Shown: piece after piece, positions 1-5,625 of the stretch
Position numbering within the stretch: the first letter of the stretch is position 1
Layout: every line of letters starts with the position of its first letter
DNA from: Ahrensia sp.
GTDB lineage: Bacteria; Pseudomonadota; Alphaproteobacteria; Rhizobiales; Rhizobiaceae
Length of the DNA stretch: 6,460 nt
Direction: 5' to 3'
Assembly: GCA_024639025.1 (NCBI GenBank)
Contig: JAHEJF010000105.1
Location: 1-6,460 of the forward strand
Translations under genes and position numbers: made by a program
Notes under the pieces: model-generated
Told to the model about the DNA's origin: nothing
Seen by the model: the letters and a program-made list of their open reading frames with translations, nothing else
The model's database searches: none

Positions 1-839
1 ATCCTGCGATGCAGACCCTGCTGGACAATCTGGATTTGCTGGCACGCCGGGATTTCAAGGCGCTCAGCCAGATTTGCGGTGTCGACGAGGCCGATCTGTT
101 GGACATGCTGGAGGAAATTCGGGGTCTCGATCCCAGACCGGGCATGGCCTATGAATCAAGCCCAACACAGTCGATCGTGCATGACGTTGAAGTCAGTCAG
201 GCACCGGATGGAACATGGCGCGTTGAGTTGAACAACGATGCGCTGCCGCGGGTCATTGTGGATCGGCAATATTATGCAGAAGTTTCTCGCTCCAAGCTCA
301 AAAAGGACGAAAAGACCTTCATCGCCGATTGTCTGGCCAACGCGACCTGGTTGGAGCGTAGCCTTGATCAGCGCGCAACCACAATTCTGAAAGTGGCAAC
401 CGAAATTGTGCGCCAGCAGGACAGTTTCTTTGTCGAAGGTGTCTCAGGCTTAAAGCCCATGACCATGAAAATGGTGGCCGACGCCATTTCAATGCATGAA
501 TCGACGGTCAGCCGCATCGCATCGAACAAATACATGCTGACTCCGCGTGGATTGTTCGAAATCCGCTATTTTTTCACCGTGGCGATTGCTGGAACCGGTG
601 GTGAAAACACAGAACATTCCTCGGAATCAGTGCGGCAGCGCATTCGCGACATGATCAATAATGAAACAATCGACAAGATATTGTCCGACGACTCCCTGGT
701 GGATTTGCTCAAAAATGAGGGCATTGATATTGCGCGCCGCACCGTGGCCAAATACAGGGAAGGCATGAATATCGCTTCCTCCGTACAGCGCCGTCGAGAG
801 AAAAAGGCACAACTGTCGGCCGCACAAGCTAAGCGCTAA
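1..839 (+). CDS. rpoN: RNA polymerase sigma-54 factor RpoN, 3' part (5' end outside window)
   Basis: This is the alternative sigma factor that directs RNA polymerase to -24/-12 promoters, where opening needs an AAA+ enhancer-binding activator. The frame is already open at the window start (first full codon at base 3), so the ATG at 9 is internal and the N-terminal activator-interacting region is missing. About 278 residues remain, roughly the C-terminal half of a protein usually near 500 residues. Visible in order, counting from the ATG at 9: the end of the core-binding domain (residues 1-45, with DLLARRDF and GLDPRPG); the region leading to the helix-turn-helix; the helix-turn-helix around 153-176 (MKMVADAISMHESTVSRIA); and the RpoN box ARRTVAKYRE at 242-251, the signature that reads the -24 element. 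A basic tail of about 25 residues follows. The gene is followed by hpf and ptsN, the usual order in Hyphomicrobiales. Family assignment is essentially certain. Confidence 0.97.
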   Translation, partial: PAMQTLLDNLDLLARRDFKALSQICGVDEADLLDMLEEIRGLDPRPGMAYESSPTQSIVHDVEVSQAPDGTWRVELNNDALPRVIVDRQYYAEVSRSKLKKDEKTFIADCLANATWLERSLDQRATTILKVATEIVRQQDSFFVEGVSGLKPMTMKMVADAISMHESTVSRIASNKYMLTPRGLFEIRYFFTVAIAGTGGENTEHSSESVRQRIRDMINNETIDKILSDDSLVDLLKNEGIDIARRTVAKYREGMNIASSVQRRREKKAQLSAAQAKR

Positions 840-976
840 CCAATCGACCTCGATTTGCACTTTTTTGCGTTATTGCCCTTCACAGCGGCGCAATCTTATC
901 TCAAGTTAGAATCTCATCGGTCGCCGATTAACTCAAGGTTGGCGGTCCTCACTAACAATAAGAATTGAGGTAAAAT

Positions 977-1552
977 ATGAGCTTACGCGTTTCCGGAAAA
1001 CACATGGAAGTCGGCGAGGCCTTTAAAACGCGCATCGAAGACCGAATAGACGAAGCTCTTTCAAAATATTTCGACAATCGGGCATCCGGTCATGTGACCG
1101 TTGAAAAATCGGGGTCACGCTTTACGACAGATTGCGTGTTGCACCTAGATAGCGGTGTGGTCCTGCAGGCAAGCGGTGAGGCTCAAGAGCCCGACGCCAG
1201 CTTCAATGCAGCGGCCGAACGCATTGAAAAACGCCTTAGACGCTATAAGCGCCGTCTCAAATCGCATCACTCGGACGCCGCTGCCAGCCGCGACGAAGAA
1301 TATGCCTATCGCGTGCTTGAGGCGCTGCCGGAAGACGATGAAGACGAGCTACCCGATGATTACGCGCCGGCCATTGTCGCTGAGACGCGGATGCAATTGG
1401 CGACCTTGCCTGTGGCTTCGGCAGTTTTGCAGCTAGACCTTCAAGACAACCCGGTTTATGTGTTCCGCAACGCAGGCAGCGGTGATGTAAACCTTGTTTA
1501 TCGCCGACCTGATGGAAATATTGGTTGGATTGATCCCGGTGCATTGAAATAA
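977..1552 (+). CDS. hpf: Ribosome hibernation promoting factor, long form (HPF/RaiA family)
   Basis: Binds the 30S decoding region in slow growth and drives pairing of 70S ribosomes into inactive 100S dimers, which protects them during starvation. The protein has 191 residues, the size of long HPF. The N-terminal S30AE domain spans about 3-97 (SLRVSGKHMEVGEAF at the start, the basic EKRLRRYKRRLKSHH at the end). A linker rich in Asp and Glu follows (about 100-145), and then the C-terminal dimerisation domain at about 148-188 (VLQLDLQDNPVYVFRN, VYRRPDGNIGWIDP). This second domain separates it from short HPF and YfiA. The ATG at 977 is preceded by TTGAGG (965-970) with 6 bases between. The 137-bp spacer after rpoN could hold its own promoter, but I see no convincing -35/-10 pair and no intrinsic terminator for rpoN. 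Co-transcription with rpoN and ptsN is possible. Confidence 0.95.
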   Translation: MSLRVSGKHMEVGEAFKTRIEDRIDEALSKYFDNRASGHVTVEKSGSRFTTDCVLHLDSGVVLQASGEAQEPDASFNAAAERIEKRLRRYKRRLKSHHSDAAASRDEEYAYRVLEALPEDDEDELPDDYAPAIVAETRMQLATLPVASAVLQLDLQDNPVYVFRNAGSGDVNLVYRRPDGNIGWIDPGALK

Positions 1553-1565
1553 GCACTGGTATTGC

Positions 1566-1598
1566 GTGGGTTGGATGGGCTGCATTGGCCGCACCCAC
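1566..1598 (+). other. Weak stem-loop in the hpf-ptsN spacer
   Basis: GTGGGT (1566-1571) is perfectly complementary to ACCCAC (1593-1598), and inside it GGC (1578-1580) can pair with GCC (1588-1590). No T-run follows, so it does not look like an intrinsic terminator. It ends right beside the purine-rich CAGAAAG (1598-1604), the only ribosome-binding candidate for ptsN, so it may tune ptsN translation. The stem is short and chance is a real alternative. Confidence 0.3.
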
Positions 1599-1606
1599 AG
1601 AAAGAC

Positions 1607-2083
1607 ATGGTGATTGTGATGGATCTTGGCGAAATTCTCGGCAAGGATGCTATCGAAACAGATTTAAGAGTTGGTTCCAAAAAGCAACTGCTGCAGGCGC
1701 TGTCGGAGCGCGCTGCAGAACTAACCGATCTGTCAGCACGCGAAATATTCGATACCATTTTGCAGCGCGAGAAGCTTGGATCGACCGGTGTGGGAAACGG
1801 CATTGCCATTCCACACGGGAAATTCGACAAGTTTGACCGCATATTTGGATTGTTTGCGCGTTTGGACGCGCCGATCGATTTTGATGCGCTTGACGAGAAA
1901 CCCGTCGATATCGTCTTTTTGCTGCTGGCACCGGAAAGCGCTGGCGCCGATCACCTCAAGGCGTTGTCTCGCATTGCCCGCGTGCTGCGTGATCCGCAAA
2001 GACTGGCGGCATTAAGGGCTGCCCCTGCCGATGCGGATTTTTATGAATTACTCGTCAATGACGAGCAATCAGACGCAGCCTGA
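1607..2083 (+). CDS. ptsN: PTS IIA-like nitrogen regulatory protein PtsN (EIIA-Ntr)
   Basis: Terminal phosphoacceptor of the nitrogen phosphotransferase system (PtsP to NPr to PtsN). It does not transport sugar but acts by binding partners; in other proteobacteria these include potassium-control proteins and sensor kinases, and in Rhizobium the system affects ABC-transporter activity. The whole 158-residue product is one PTS EIIA type-2 domain. The phosphorylated histidine is His70 in GNGIAIPHGK (codon at 1814-1816), and SKKQLLQ and REKLGSTGVGNG are typical of the alphaproteobacterial branch. Start choice is uncertain: ATG 1607 has the purine-rich CAGAAAG a few bases upstream; ATG 1619 (154 residues, MDLGEIL) fits the usual N-terminus but has no Shine-Dalgarno sequence; the frame also stays open back to a TTG at 1562. 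The gene lies 54 bp after hpf and probably shares its transcript. Its stop is 4 bp from the stop of the convergent ATPase gene. Confidence 0.93.
   Translation: MVIVMDLGEILGKDAIETDLRVGSKKQLLQALSERAAELTDLSAREIFDTILQREKLGSTGVGNGIAIPHGKFDKFDRIFGLFARLDAPIDFDALDEKPVDIVFLLLAPESAGADHLKALSRIARVLRDPQRLAALRAAPADADFYELLVNDEQSDAA
2051..2065. repeat. Inverted repeat inside the 3' end of ptsN
   Basis: CTCGTC (2051-2056) and GACGAG (2060-2065) form a perfect 6-bp stem around an AAT loop, with three more A-T pairs (2047-2049 with 2067-2069) beyond one mismatch. It lies about 20 bases before the ptsN stop. Neither strand has a T-run after it, so a classical terminator call is not supported. It may mark the transcript end at this tight convergent junction. 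Confidence 0.3.
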
Positions 2084-2087
2084 GCCC

Positions 2088-3170
2088 CTATCTGATGCGC
2101 AGATCAGTATCTGCGTCAAACAGGAATGCACGAGCAGGATCAAAGGCAACTGATGTTGCTTTGCCTTCGGCCACCTTGTGGCCCTCAGGTAATTGAATTG
2201 TCAGGGGATCCTTGCTGTCTCCCCCGGCATAGGCAAAAGATGTGCCGCCCAGATCTTCAATCACATCGATGGTCACTTTGAGCTTTGCAGCACCTTTGGC
2301 GTCAAAGTGTTCAGGACGAATACCCAGCTTCACTTTTTGGCCTTTCGCCAATTTCGTCGAGACGGGAACGGCAGCCTTGGCACCATCATACCCGTCCAGC
2401 ACGATGTTCGCGTTGCCCTTGGTGTAAGATGAAACAACGCCGTTGAGCTGGTTCATCTTGGGAGAGCCAATAAACCCGCCGACAAAGGCGTTGTCTGGAT
2501 TGCTGTAGAGTTCCAAGGGTGAACCAAATTGTTCGACATTGCCCGCGCGCAGCACAACGATCTTGTCGGCCAGTGTCATCGCTTCGACCTGGTCGTGAGT
2601 CACATAGATCATGGTCGCGCCGAGCTCGGAATGCAGTTTGGCGATCTCAAGACGCATCTGCACCCTGAGTTCAGCATCGAGGTTTGAAAGTGGCTCATCG
2701 AACAGGAACACCTTGGGTTCGCGGACGATGGAACGGCCAATCGCCACGCGTTGGCGCTGACCACCCGACAGTTGTTTTGGCTTGCGATCGAGCAGGGGGT
2801 CAAGATGAAGGATCTTGGCCGCTTTGTTGACCCGCTCATCAATAAAAGACTTGTCGTGACCGGTCATTTTCAGGCCGAAGCCCATGTTTTCACGCACGGA
2901 CATGTGGGGATAAAGCGCATATGACTGGAACACCATGGCCACGCCGCGTTCCGCAGGATCCACATAAGTGACATCCGATTCGCCGATAAACAACTGGCCC
3001 GATGTGGCCTCTTCAAGGCCTGCAACCAAGCGCAACAATGTTGACTTGCCACATCCGGAAGGGCCAACAAAAACGACAAAATCCCCGGATGTAATATCCA
3101 GATCGACACCATGGATAACATCCACGGATCCGAATGATTTCTTTAGTTTTCTTAGTACGACGTCGGCCAT
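2088..3170 (-). CDS. Carbohydrate ABC transporter ATP-binding subunit (MsmX/UgpC/MalK type)
   Basis: ATPase that powers a CUT1 sugar or glycerol-phosphate-type importer as a dimer on the inner face of the membrane. The 360 residues match the family length. ABC domain: Walker A GPSGCGKST 36-44, Q-loop Gln82 (MVFQSYALYPHM), signature LSGGQ 134-138, Walker B VFLFDEP 154-160, D-loop SNLD 162-165, H-loop His192. A C-terminal OB-fold (TOBE) regulatory region follows from about 235 (GSPKMNQLNG, then KLGIRPEHF around 281-289). All catalytic residues are present. GGAGG (3179-3183 on this strand) sits 8 bases before the ATG. It lies 37 bp after the IclR gene on the same strand, so the two are likely one transcript, apart from the binding-protein and permease genes on the other strand. 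It most likely serves that transporter, though ATPases of this type can be shared between importers. The substrate is unknown, so no symbol is given. Confidence 0.95.
   Translation of the reverse strand: MADVVLRKLKKSFGSVDVIHGVDLDITSGDFVVFVGPSGCGKSTLLRLVAGLEEATSGQLFIGESDVTYVDPAERGVAMVFQSYALYPHMSVRENMGFGLKMTGHDKSFIDERVNKAAKILHLDPLLDRKPKQLSGGQRQRVAIGRSIVREPKVFLFDEPLSNLDAELRVQMRLEIAKLHSELGATMIYVTHDQVEAMTLADKIVVLRAGNVEQFGSPLELYSNPDNAFVGGFIGSPKMNQLNGVVSSYTKGNANIVLDGYDGAKAAVPVSTKLAKGQKVKLGIRPEHFDAKGAAKLKVTIDVIEDLGGTSFAYAGGDSKDPLTIQLPEGHKVAEGKATSVAFDPARAFLFDADTDLRIR
2098..2115. repeat. Inverted repeat at the 3' end of the ATPase gene
   Basis: CGCAGAT (2098-2104) and ATCTGCG (2109-2115) form a perfect 7-bp stem around CAGT. 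TGA (2093-2095) and TCA (2116-2118) can extend it across a 2-base bulge. It covers the last codons of the ATPase gene, next to the stop of convergent ptsN. There is no T-run on either side. A role in ending transcription from both directions is an inference from position only. Confidence 0.35.
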
Positions 3171-3207
3171 TATGGCATCCTCCAGTCCGGTTTATATGTG
3201 TGAATCT

Positions 3208-3993
3208 TCATGCGCGCGGTCCCATTTTCACTGGGAGGTCCGCAATGATGGCTTGAGCTGTTGCGCGGACATCATCAGCCCACGATTCCAGTTGTCTCTG
3301 TGAAATGCGGTAACACGGCGCGGTTACCGATAGCCCGCCGGTTATCGAACGGTCGGCGGTAAAGACGGGCGCTGCGACACAATGAATGCCGGGCTCGTGT
3401 TCCTCGCGGTCATAGGCATTGCCGGTGCGGTTGATCTCATCAAGCTCACGTAAGAGCGCTTTGGCGTTGGGCAGCGTTGTCTCGGTAAATTTGTGGAAAT
3501 TGATCTGCGCAATGCGCGCTTCGGCTTCGTCTCGGGGTAAAACCGACAGGCCGGCCTTGCCGACGCCGGTGCAGTAGCAGGGCGATGAATTGCCGACCTG
3601 GCTGTGCATGCGCACGGCCTGACGCGATTCAACCTTGTCCAGGTAGATGACCTCGGTGCCTTGCAAAACACCCAAATGCACGGTTTCCCCGGTCAGCTCG
3701 TGCAGCGCACGCAAATGCGGTTCTGCAATTTCGCGCAAACCGTTTTGGCTCCAGGATTGCGCAGCAAATTTCAGCAAACGCAATCCCAGCGAGTAGGATT
3801 GGTCGGGATTGACCTGCAACAAACCCTCTTCGATCAGGTTGCTGATTTGGCGATGCAGCGTGCCGCGCGGTTGGTCAATCTGATTGGCCAAATCGCGAAA
3901 GCGCAGGGGCTCGGGTGCAGACGCAATCACGTCCAGCACAGAAATCGCTTTCCCAAGCGTACCCGTGTCGCTGCTGATTTTTGCGCTGGCCAT
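3208..3993 (-). CDS. IclR-family transcriptional regulator
   Basis: DNA-binding regulator of the IclR family, whose members bind a small metabolite through a C-terminal domain and usually control a neighbouring catabolic or uptake operon. The 261-residue product shows an N-terminal winged helix-turn-helix at about 11-62 (TLGKAISVLDVIA, LRFRDLANQIDQPRGTLHRQISNLIEEGLL). The effector domain covers about 80-253, with TGETVHLGVLQGTEVIYLDKVES, the CTGVGKAGLSVLP stretch (141-153) and the YDREEHEPGIHCVAAPVF stretch. The frame stays open to an ATG at 4110, but the start at 3993 is preferred: it has GGGAGG just upstream, gives the usual family length, and avoids translating the operator and promoter region. 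The ATPase gene follows after 37 bp, and the gene is divergent from the binding-protein gene, a layout typical of a local regulator. The ligand cannot be predicted. Whether it represses or activates is not visible. Confidence 0.93.
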   Translation of the reverse strand: MASAKISSDTGTLGKAISVLDVIASAPEPLRFRDLANQIDQPRGTLHRQISNLIEEGLLQVNPDQSYSLGLRLLKFAAQSWSQNGLREIAEPHLRALHELTGETVHLGVLQGTEVIYLDKVESRQAVRMHSQVGNSSPCYCTGVGKAGLSVLPRDEAEARIAQINFHKFTETTLPNAKALLRELDEINRTGNAYDREEHEPGIHCVAAPVFTADRSITGGLSVTAPCYRISQRQLESWADDVRATAQAIIADLPVKMGPRA

Positions 3994-3996
3994 GTT

Positions 3997-4002
3997 CCTC
4001 CC
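3997..4002 (-). promoter_or_regulatory. Ribosome binding site that sets the IclR start
   Basis: CCTCCC on the + strand reads GGGAGG on the coding strand, 3 bases before the ATG at 3993. The spacing is short but the match to the 16S rRNA tail is strong, while the upstream in-frame ATGs (4062 and 4110) have no such site. Confidence 0.75.
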
Positions 4003-4043
4003 GAGAGCTTGAGCGCGATTAAGATTTTTGGTTTGTTGCGCAC

Positions 4044-4073
4044 TTGACTCCGAACGCTCCATATACCAATAAT
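4044..4073 (+). promoter_or_regulatory. Candidate promoter for the binding-protein operon
   Basis: TTGACT (4044-4049) and AATAAT (4068-4073) lie 18 bases apart, each one base from the housekeeping sigma consensus. Transcription would begin near 4080, giving a leader of about 170 bases that contains the 17-bp palindrome (about +12 to +28) and the stem-loop at 4137-4166. A regulator bound there would block elongation or promoter escape. This is a reading by eye. Confidence 0.45.
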
Positions 4074-4086
4074 TCAACATAGTCAA
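4060..4086 (-). promoter_or_regulatory. Candidate promoter for the iclR-ATPase operon
   Basis: On the - strand, TTGACT (4086-4081) is followed after 15 bases by TATATG (4065-4060). The spacing is shorter than the usual 16-18. Transcription would begin near 4053, about 60 bases before the chosen IclR start. The palindrome at 4092-4108 would then lie just upstream of its -35 box. It overlaps the opposite-strand promoter candidate almost completely. Confidence 0.35.
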
Positions 4087-4091
4087 ATCAG

Positions 4092-4108
4092 GTTCCATTA
4101 TGTGGAAC
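4092..4108. promoter_or_regulatory. Probable IclR-family operator (perfect 17-bp palindrome)
   Basis: GTTCCATTATGTGGAAC has perfect 6-bp arms (GTTCCA and TGGAAC) around a 5-base A/T-rich centre. Size, symmetry and the TTCCA/TGGAA arms fit operators of IclR-family regulators. It lies in the divergent control region, 99 bp upstream of the IclR start and 142 bp upstream of the binding-protein start, placed to act on both operons. That the neighbouring IclR protein binds it is inference. Confidence 0.7.
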
Positions 4109-4136
4109 AAGATGGGACCTATGTTTCATGCCGAAT

Positions 4137-4166
4137 TCTGCTGGATCGGAGAATTTATCCAGCGGA
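4137..4166 (+). other. Stem-loop in the leader of the binding-protein gene
   Basis: Bases 4137-4146 (TTCTGCTGGAT without its first T) pair with 4157-4166 (ATCCAGCGGA): ten pairs including one G-U, around a 10-base loop. A second inverted repeat, AATTCT (4134-4139) with AGAATT (4150-4155), shares bases 4137-4139 and the loop, so the two folds exclude each other. No T-run follows. It could stabilise the mRNA, form a regulatory fold or be a second DNA-binding site. The function is not known. Confidence 0.4.
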
Positions 4167-4234
4167 TGTTTGGTGTGTTTGAGCGGCTTTAGGGCCACTT
4201 GAGTTCAGAGCGTGGTCTTCACGTTAAATTCCTT

Positions 4235-4240
4235 GGGAGG
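4235..4240 (+). promoter_or_regulatory. Ribosome binding site that sets the binding-protein start
   Basis: GGGAGG lies 9 bases before the ATG at 4250. It favours this ATG over the in-frame TTG at 4199, and the protein then begins with a proper signal peptide. Confidence 0.8.
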
Positions 4241-4249
4241 AAGCTTGAG

Positions 4250-5491
4250 ATGAAATCTCTTATGAAATCGACAATCGTAGGTGCAGTTGCGACCGCACTT
4301 ATGGCAGGCGCCGCGACAGCTGGCGATCTGGTCATCAACTTCGATGATCCGAATCCTGCACCAAAGGCGGGTTTTGAAGCCGCTGTGGAAGCCTTCAAGG
4401 CGGCCAATCCAGATGTGAACGTAACTGTGAACATCAACGATCGCGAAGCACACAAGACAGCGATCCGTAACTTCCTGTCCGCTGACGCGCCAGATGTTAC
4501 GGCGTGGTATCCGGGTAACCGGATGGCACCATTTGTGGATGCCGGCCAGTTTGAGGACATCTCGGACCTTTGGGCATCTGATGCCAATCTGTCATCAAGT
4601 TTTGAGGCCATCAAGCCAACAATGACGCGTGACGGCAAGCAGTGGGGCGTACCCTATTCATACTACCAGTGGGGCGTGTACTATCGCAAAGACATCTTTG
4701 ACGAGAACAATATTGCAGAGCCTAATACCTGGGATGAGCTGCTGGCCGCATGTGATACGCTCAAAGCAGCTGGCGTCACACCCTTCACCATCGGTACCAA
4801 GTTCCTTTGGACCGCTGCTGGCGTATTCGATTATTTGAACCTGCGCACAAATGGCTATGAAGTGCACAACGCACTGACTGCCGGCGAAATCAAATACACA
4901 GATGACCGCATCAAGGCGACATTTGATAACTGGAAAACAATGCTTGAGCGCTGCTCATTTGTTGACAACCACGCAACAATGTCTTGGCAGGATGCGATTG
5001 CACCATTCGCCAATGGCGAAGCGGCAATGTATGTCATGGGCAACTTCTCCGTGGCAGCCTACAAGGATGCCGGTTTGACAGACGATCAGATCGACTTCTT
5101 CCAGTTCCCTGAAATTACTCCAGGCCTGGCACGTGCCGAAGAAGCGCCAGCGGATGCTCTGTTCATCCCATCAGGTGCAAAGAACAAGGAAGATGCGCGC
5201 AAGTTCCTGTCGTTTATCGCACAGCCTGAAATTCAGGGTGAGTGGAACAAGACAATTGGTCAGTTGCCACCTAACTCGGCGGCATCGATCAACGAAGATG
5301 ACAAATTCATCGTTGAAGGCTTTGAGACCGTCTCAACGGCAGCTGGTCTGGCTCAGTTTTATGACCGCGATGCACCTGCCGAAATGGCAAAGGCCGGCAT
5401 GGAAGGCTTCCAGGAATTCATGATCAAGCCTGATCGTCTGGATGCAATCCTTGAGCGTCTCGATAAAATCCAAGAGCGCGTTTACAAGTAA
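4250..5491 (+). CDS. Carbohydrate ABC transporter substrate-binding protein (family 1)
   Basis: Periplasmic receptor that captures the substrate and delivers it to the membrane permeases of a CUT1 importer. The product has 413 residues, the usual size. It starts with a Sec signal peptide: basic MKSLMKS, hydrophobic core to about residue 20, and a likely cleavage in ATA-GD after Ala24. There is no lipobox cysteine, so it should be soluble in the periplasm. The mature part reads as a family 1 binding protein: DLVINF at the start, FKAANPDVNVTV, FLSADAPDVTAWYPGNR, GKQWGVPYSYYQWGVYYRKD in the first lobe and hinge region, PNTWDELLAACDTLKAAGVTPF, and FANGEAAMYVMGNF. Aromatic residues are frequent, as in sugar-binding clefts, but the ligand cannot be named. 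It leads the + strand operon, with the permease gene 134 bp downstream across a strong stem-loop. The divergent IclR gene and the palindrome at 4092 suggest substrate-controlled expression. Confidence 0.94.
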   Translation: MKSLMKSTIVGAVATALMAGAATAGDLVINFDDPNPAPKAGFEAAVEAFKAANPDVNVTVNINDREAHKTAIRNFLSADAPDVTAWYPGNRMAPFVDAGQFEDISDLWASDANLSSSFEAIKPTMTRDGKQWGVPYSYYQWGVYYRKDIFDENNIAEPNTWDELLAACDTLKAAGVTPFTIGTKFLWTAAGVFDYLNLRTNGYEVHNALTAGEIKYTDDRIKATFDNWKTMLERCSFVDNHATMSWQDAIAPFANGEAAMYVMGNFSVAAYKDAGLTDDQIDFFQFPEITPGLARAEEAPADALFIPSGAKNKEDARKFLSFIAQPEIQGEWNKTIGQLPPNSAASINEDDKFIVEGFETVSTAAGLAQFYDRDAPAEMAKAGMEGFQEFMIKPDRLDAILERLDKIQERVYK

Positions 5492-5509
5492 TCGTCGCAC
5501 GACAATAAC

Positions 5510-5535
5510 GCGAATCCCGGGCGACCGGGGTTCGC
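5510..5535 (+). terminator. Strong intergenic stem-loop between binding-protein and permease genes
   Basis: GCGAATCCCGG (5510-5520) and CCGGGGTTCGC (5525-5535) pair over 11 bp with one G-U, capped by GCGA, a stable GNRA tetraloop. It begins 19 bases after the stop of the binding-protein gene and is followed by ATTTC, only a weak T-tract. Such elements commonly sit after the first gene of ABC importers, where they partly terminate transcription or protect the upstream mRNA from 3' decay, so binding protein exceeds permease. Partial terminator or 3' stabiliser fits better than a full stop, as the permease has no obvious promoter of its own. Confidence 0.75.
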
Positions 5536-5625
5536 ATTTCAACTTCCTATGTAAACCGGTTTGCGCGCATGGCAGCGTTGCCGGAACAACAATATGGCCA
5601 TCCAAATCCATTCGGGGAGGAAGAC

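Noticed and set aside
855..868. TTGCAC-T5-TTGC resembling a sigma-54 -24/-12 promoter before hpf
   Set aside because: The key GG of the -24 element is TG, and the distance to the -12 GC is 9 instead of 10 bases; spacing is strict for sigma-54.
916..928. ATCGG-TCG-CCGAT inverted repeat after rpoN
   Set aside because: Only 5 bp, with no T-run, so not supported as the rpoN terminator or as an operator.
2510..2524. GTTC-N7-GAAC inside the ATPase gene as another regulator site
   Set aside because: Arms are only 4 bp, the spacing differs from the 4092-4108 palindrome, and it lies deep in coding sequence.
3994..4110. Longer IclR protein starting at ATG 4110 or 4062
   Set aside because: The extra N-terminal residues would cover the palindrome and promoter candidates and have no ribosome binding site; the 261-residue form fits the family.
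4199..4229. TTGAGT and TTAAAT as a promoter close to the binding-protein start
   Set aside because: The spacer is 19 bases with poor hexamers, and the start would fall on the ribosome binding site.
4199..4249. TTG start at 4199 giving a 430-residue binding protein
   Set aside because: It would bury the signal peptide behind 17 residues, whereas ATG 4250 has GGGAGG at proper spacing.
4640..4677. CAGTGGGGCGT occurs twice, 27 bases apart, inside the binding-protein gene
   Set aside because: It encodes the QWGV motif twice in a stretch that reads as normal family sequence, so it is better explained by protein sequence and codon choice than by a DNA repeat.
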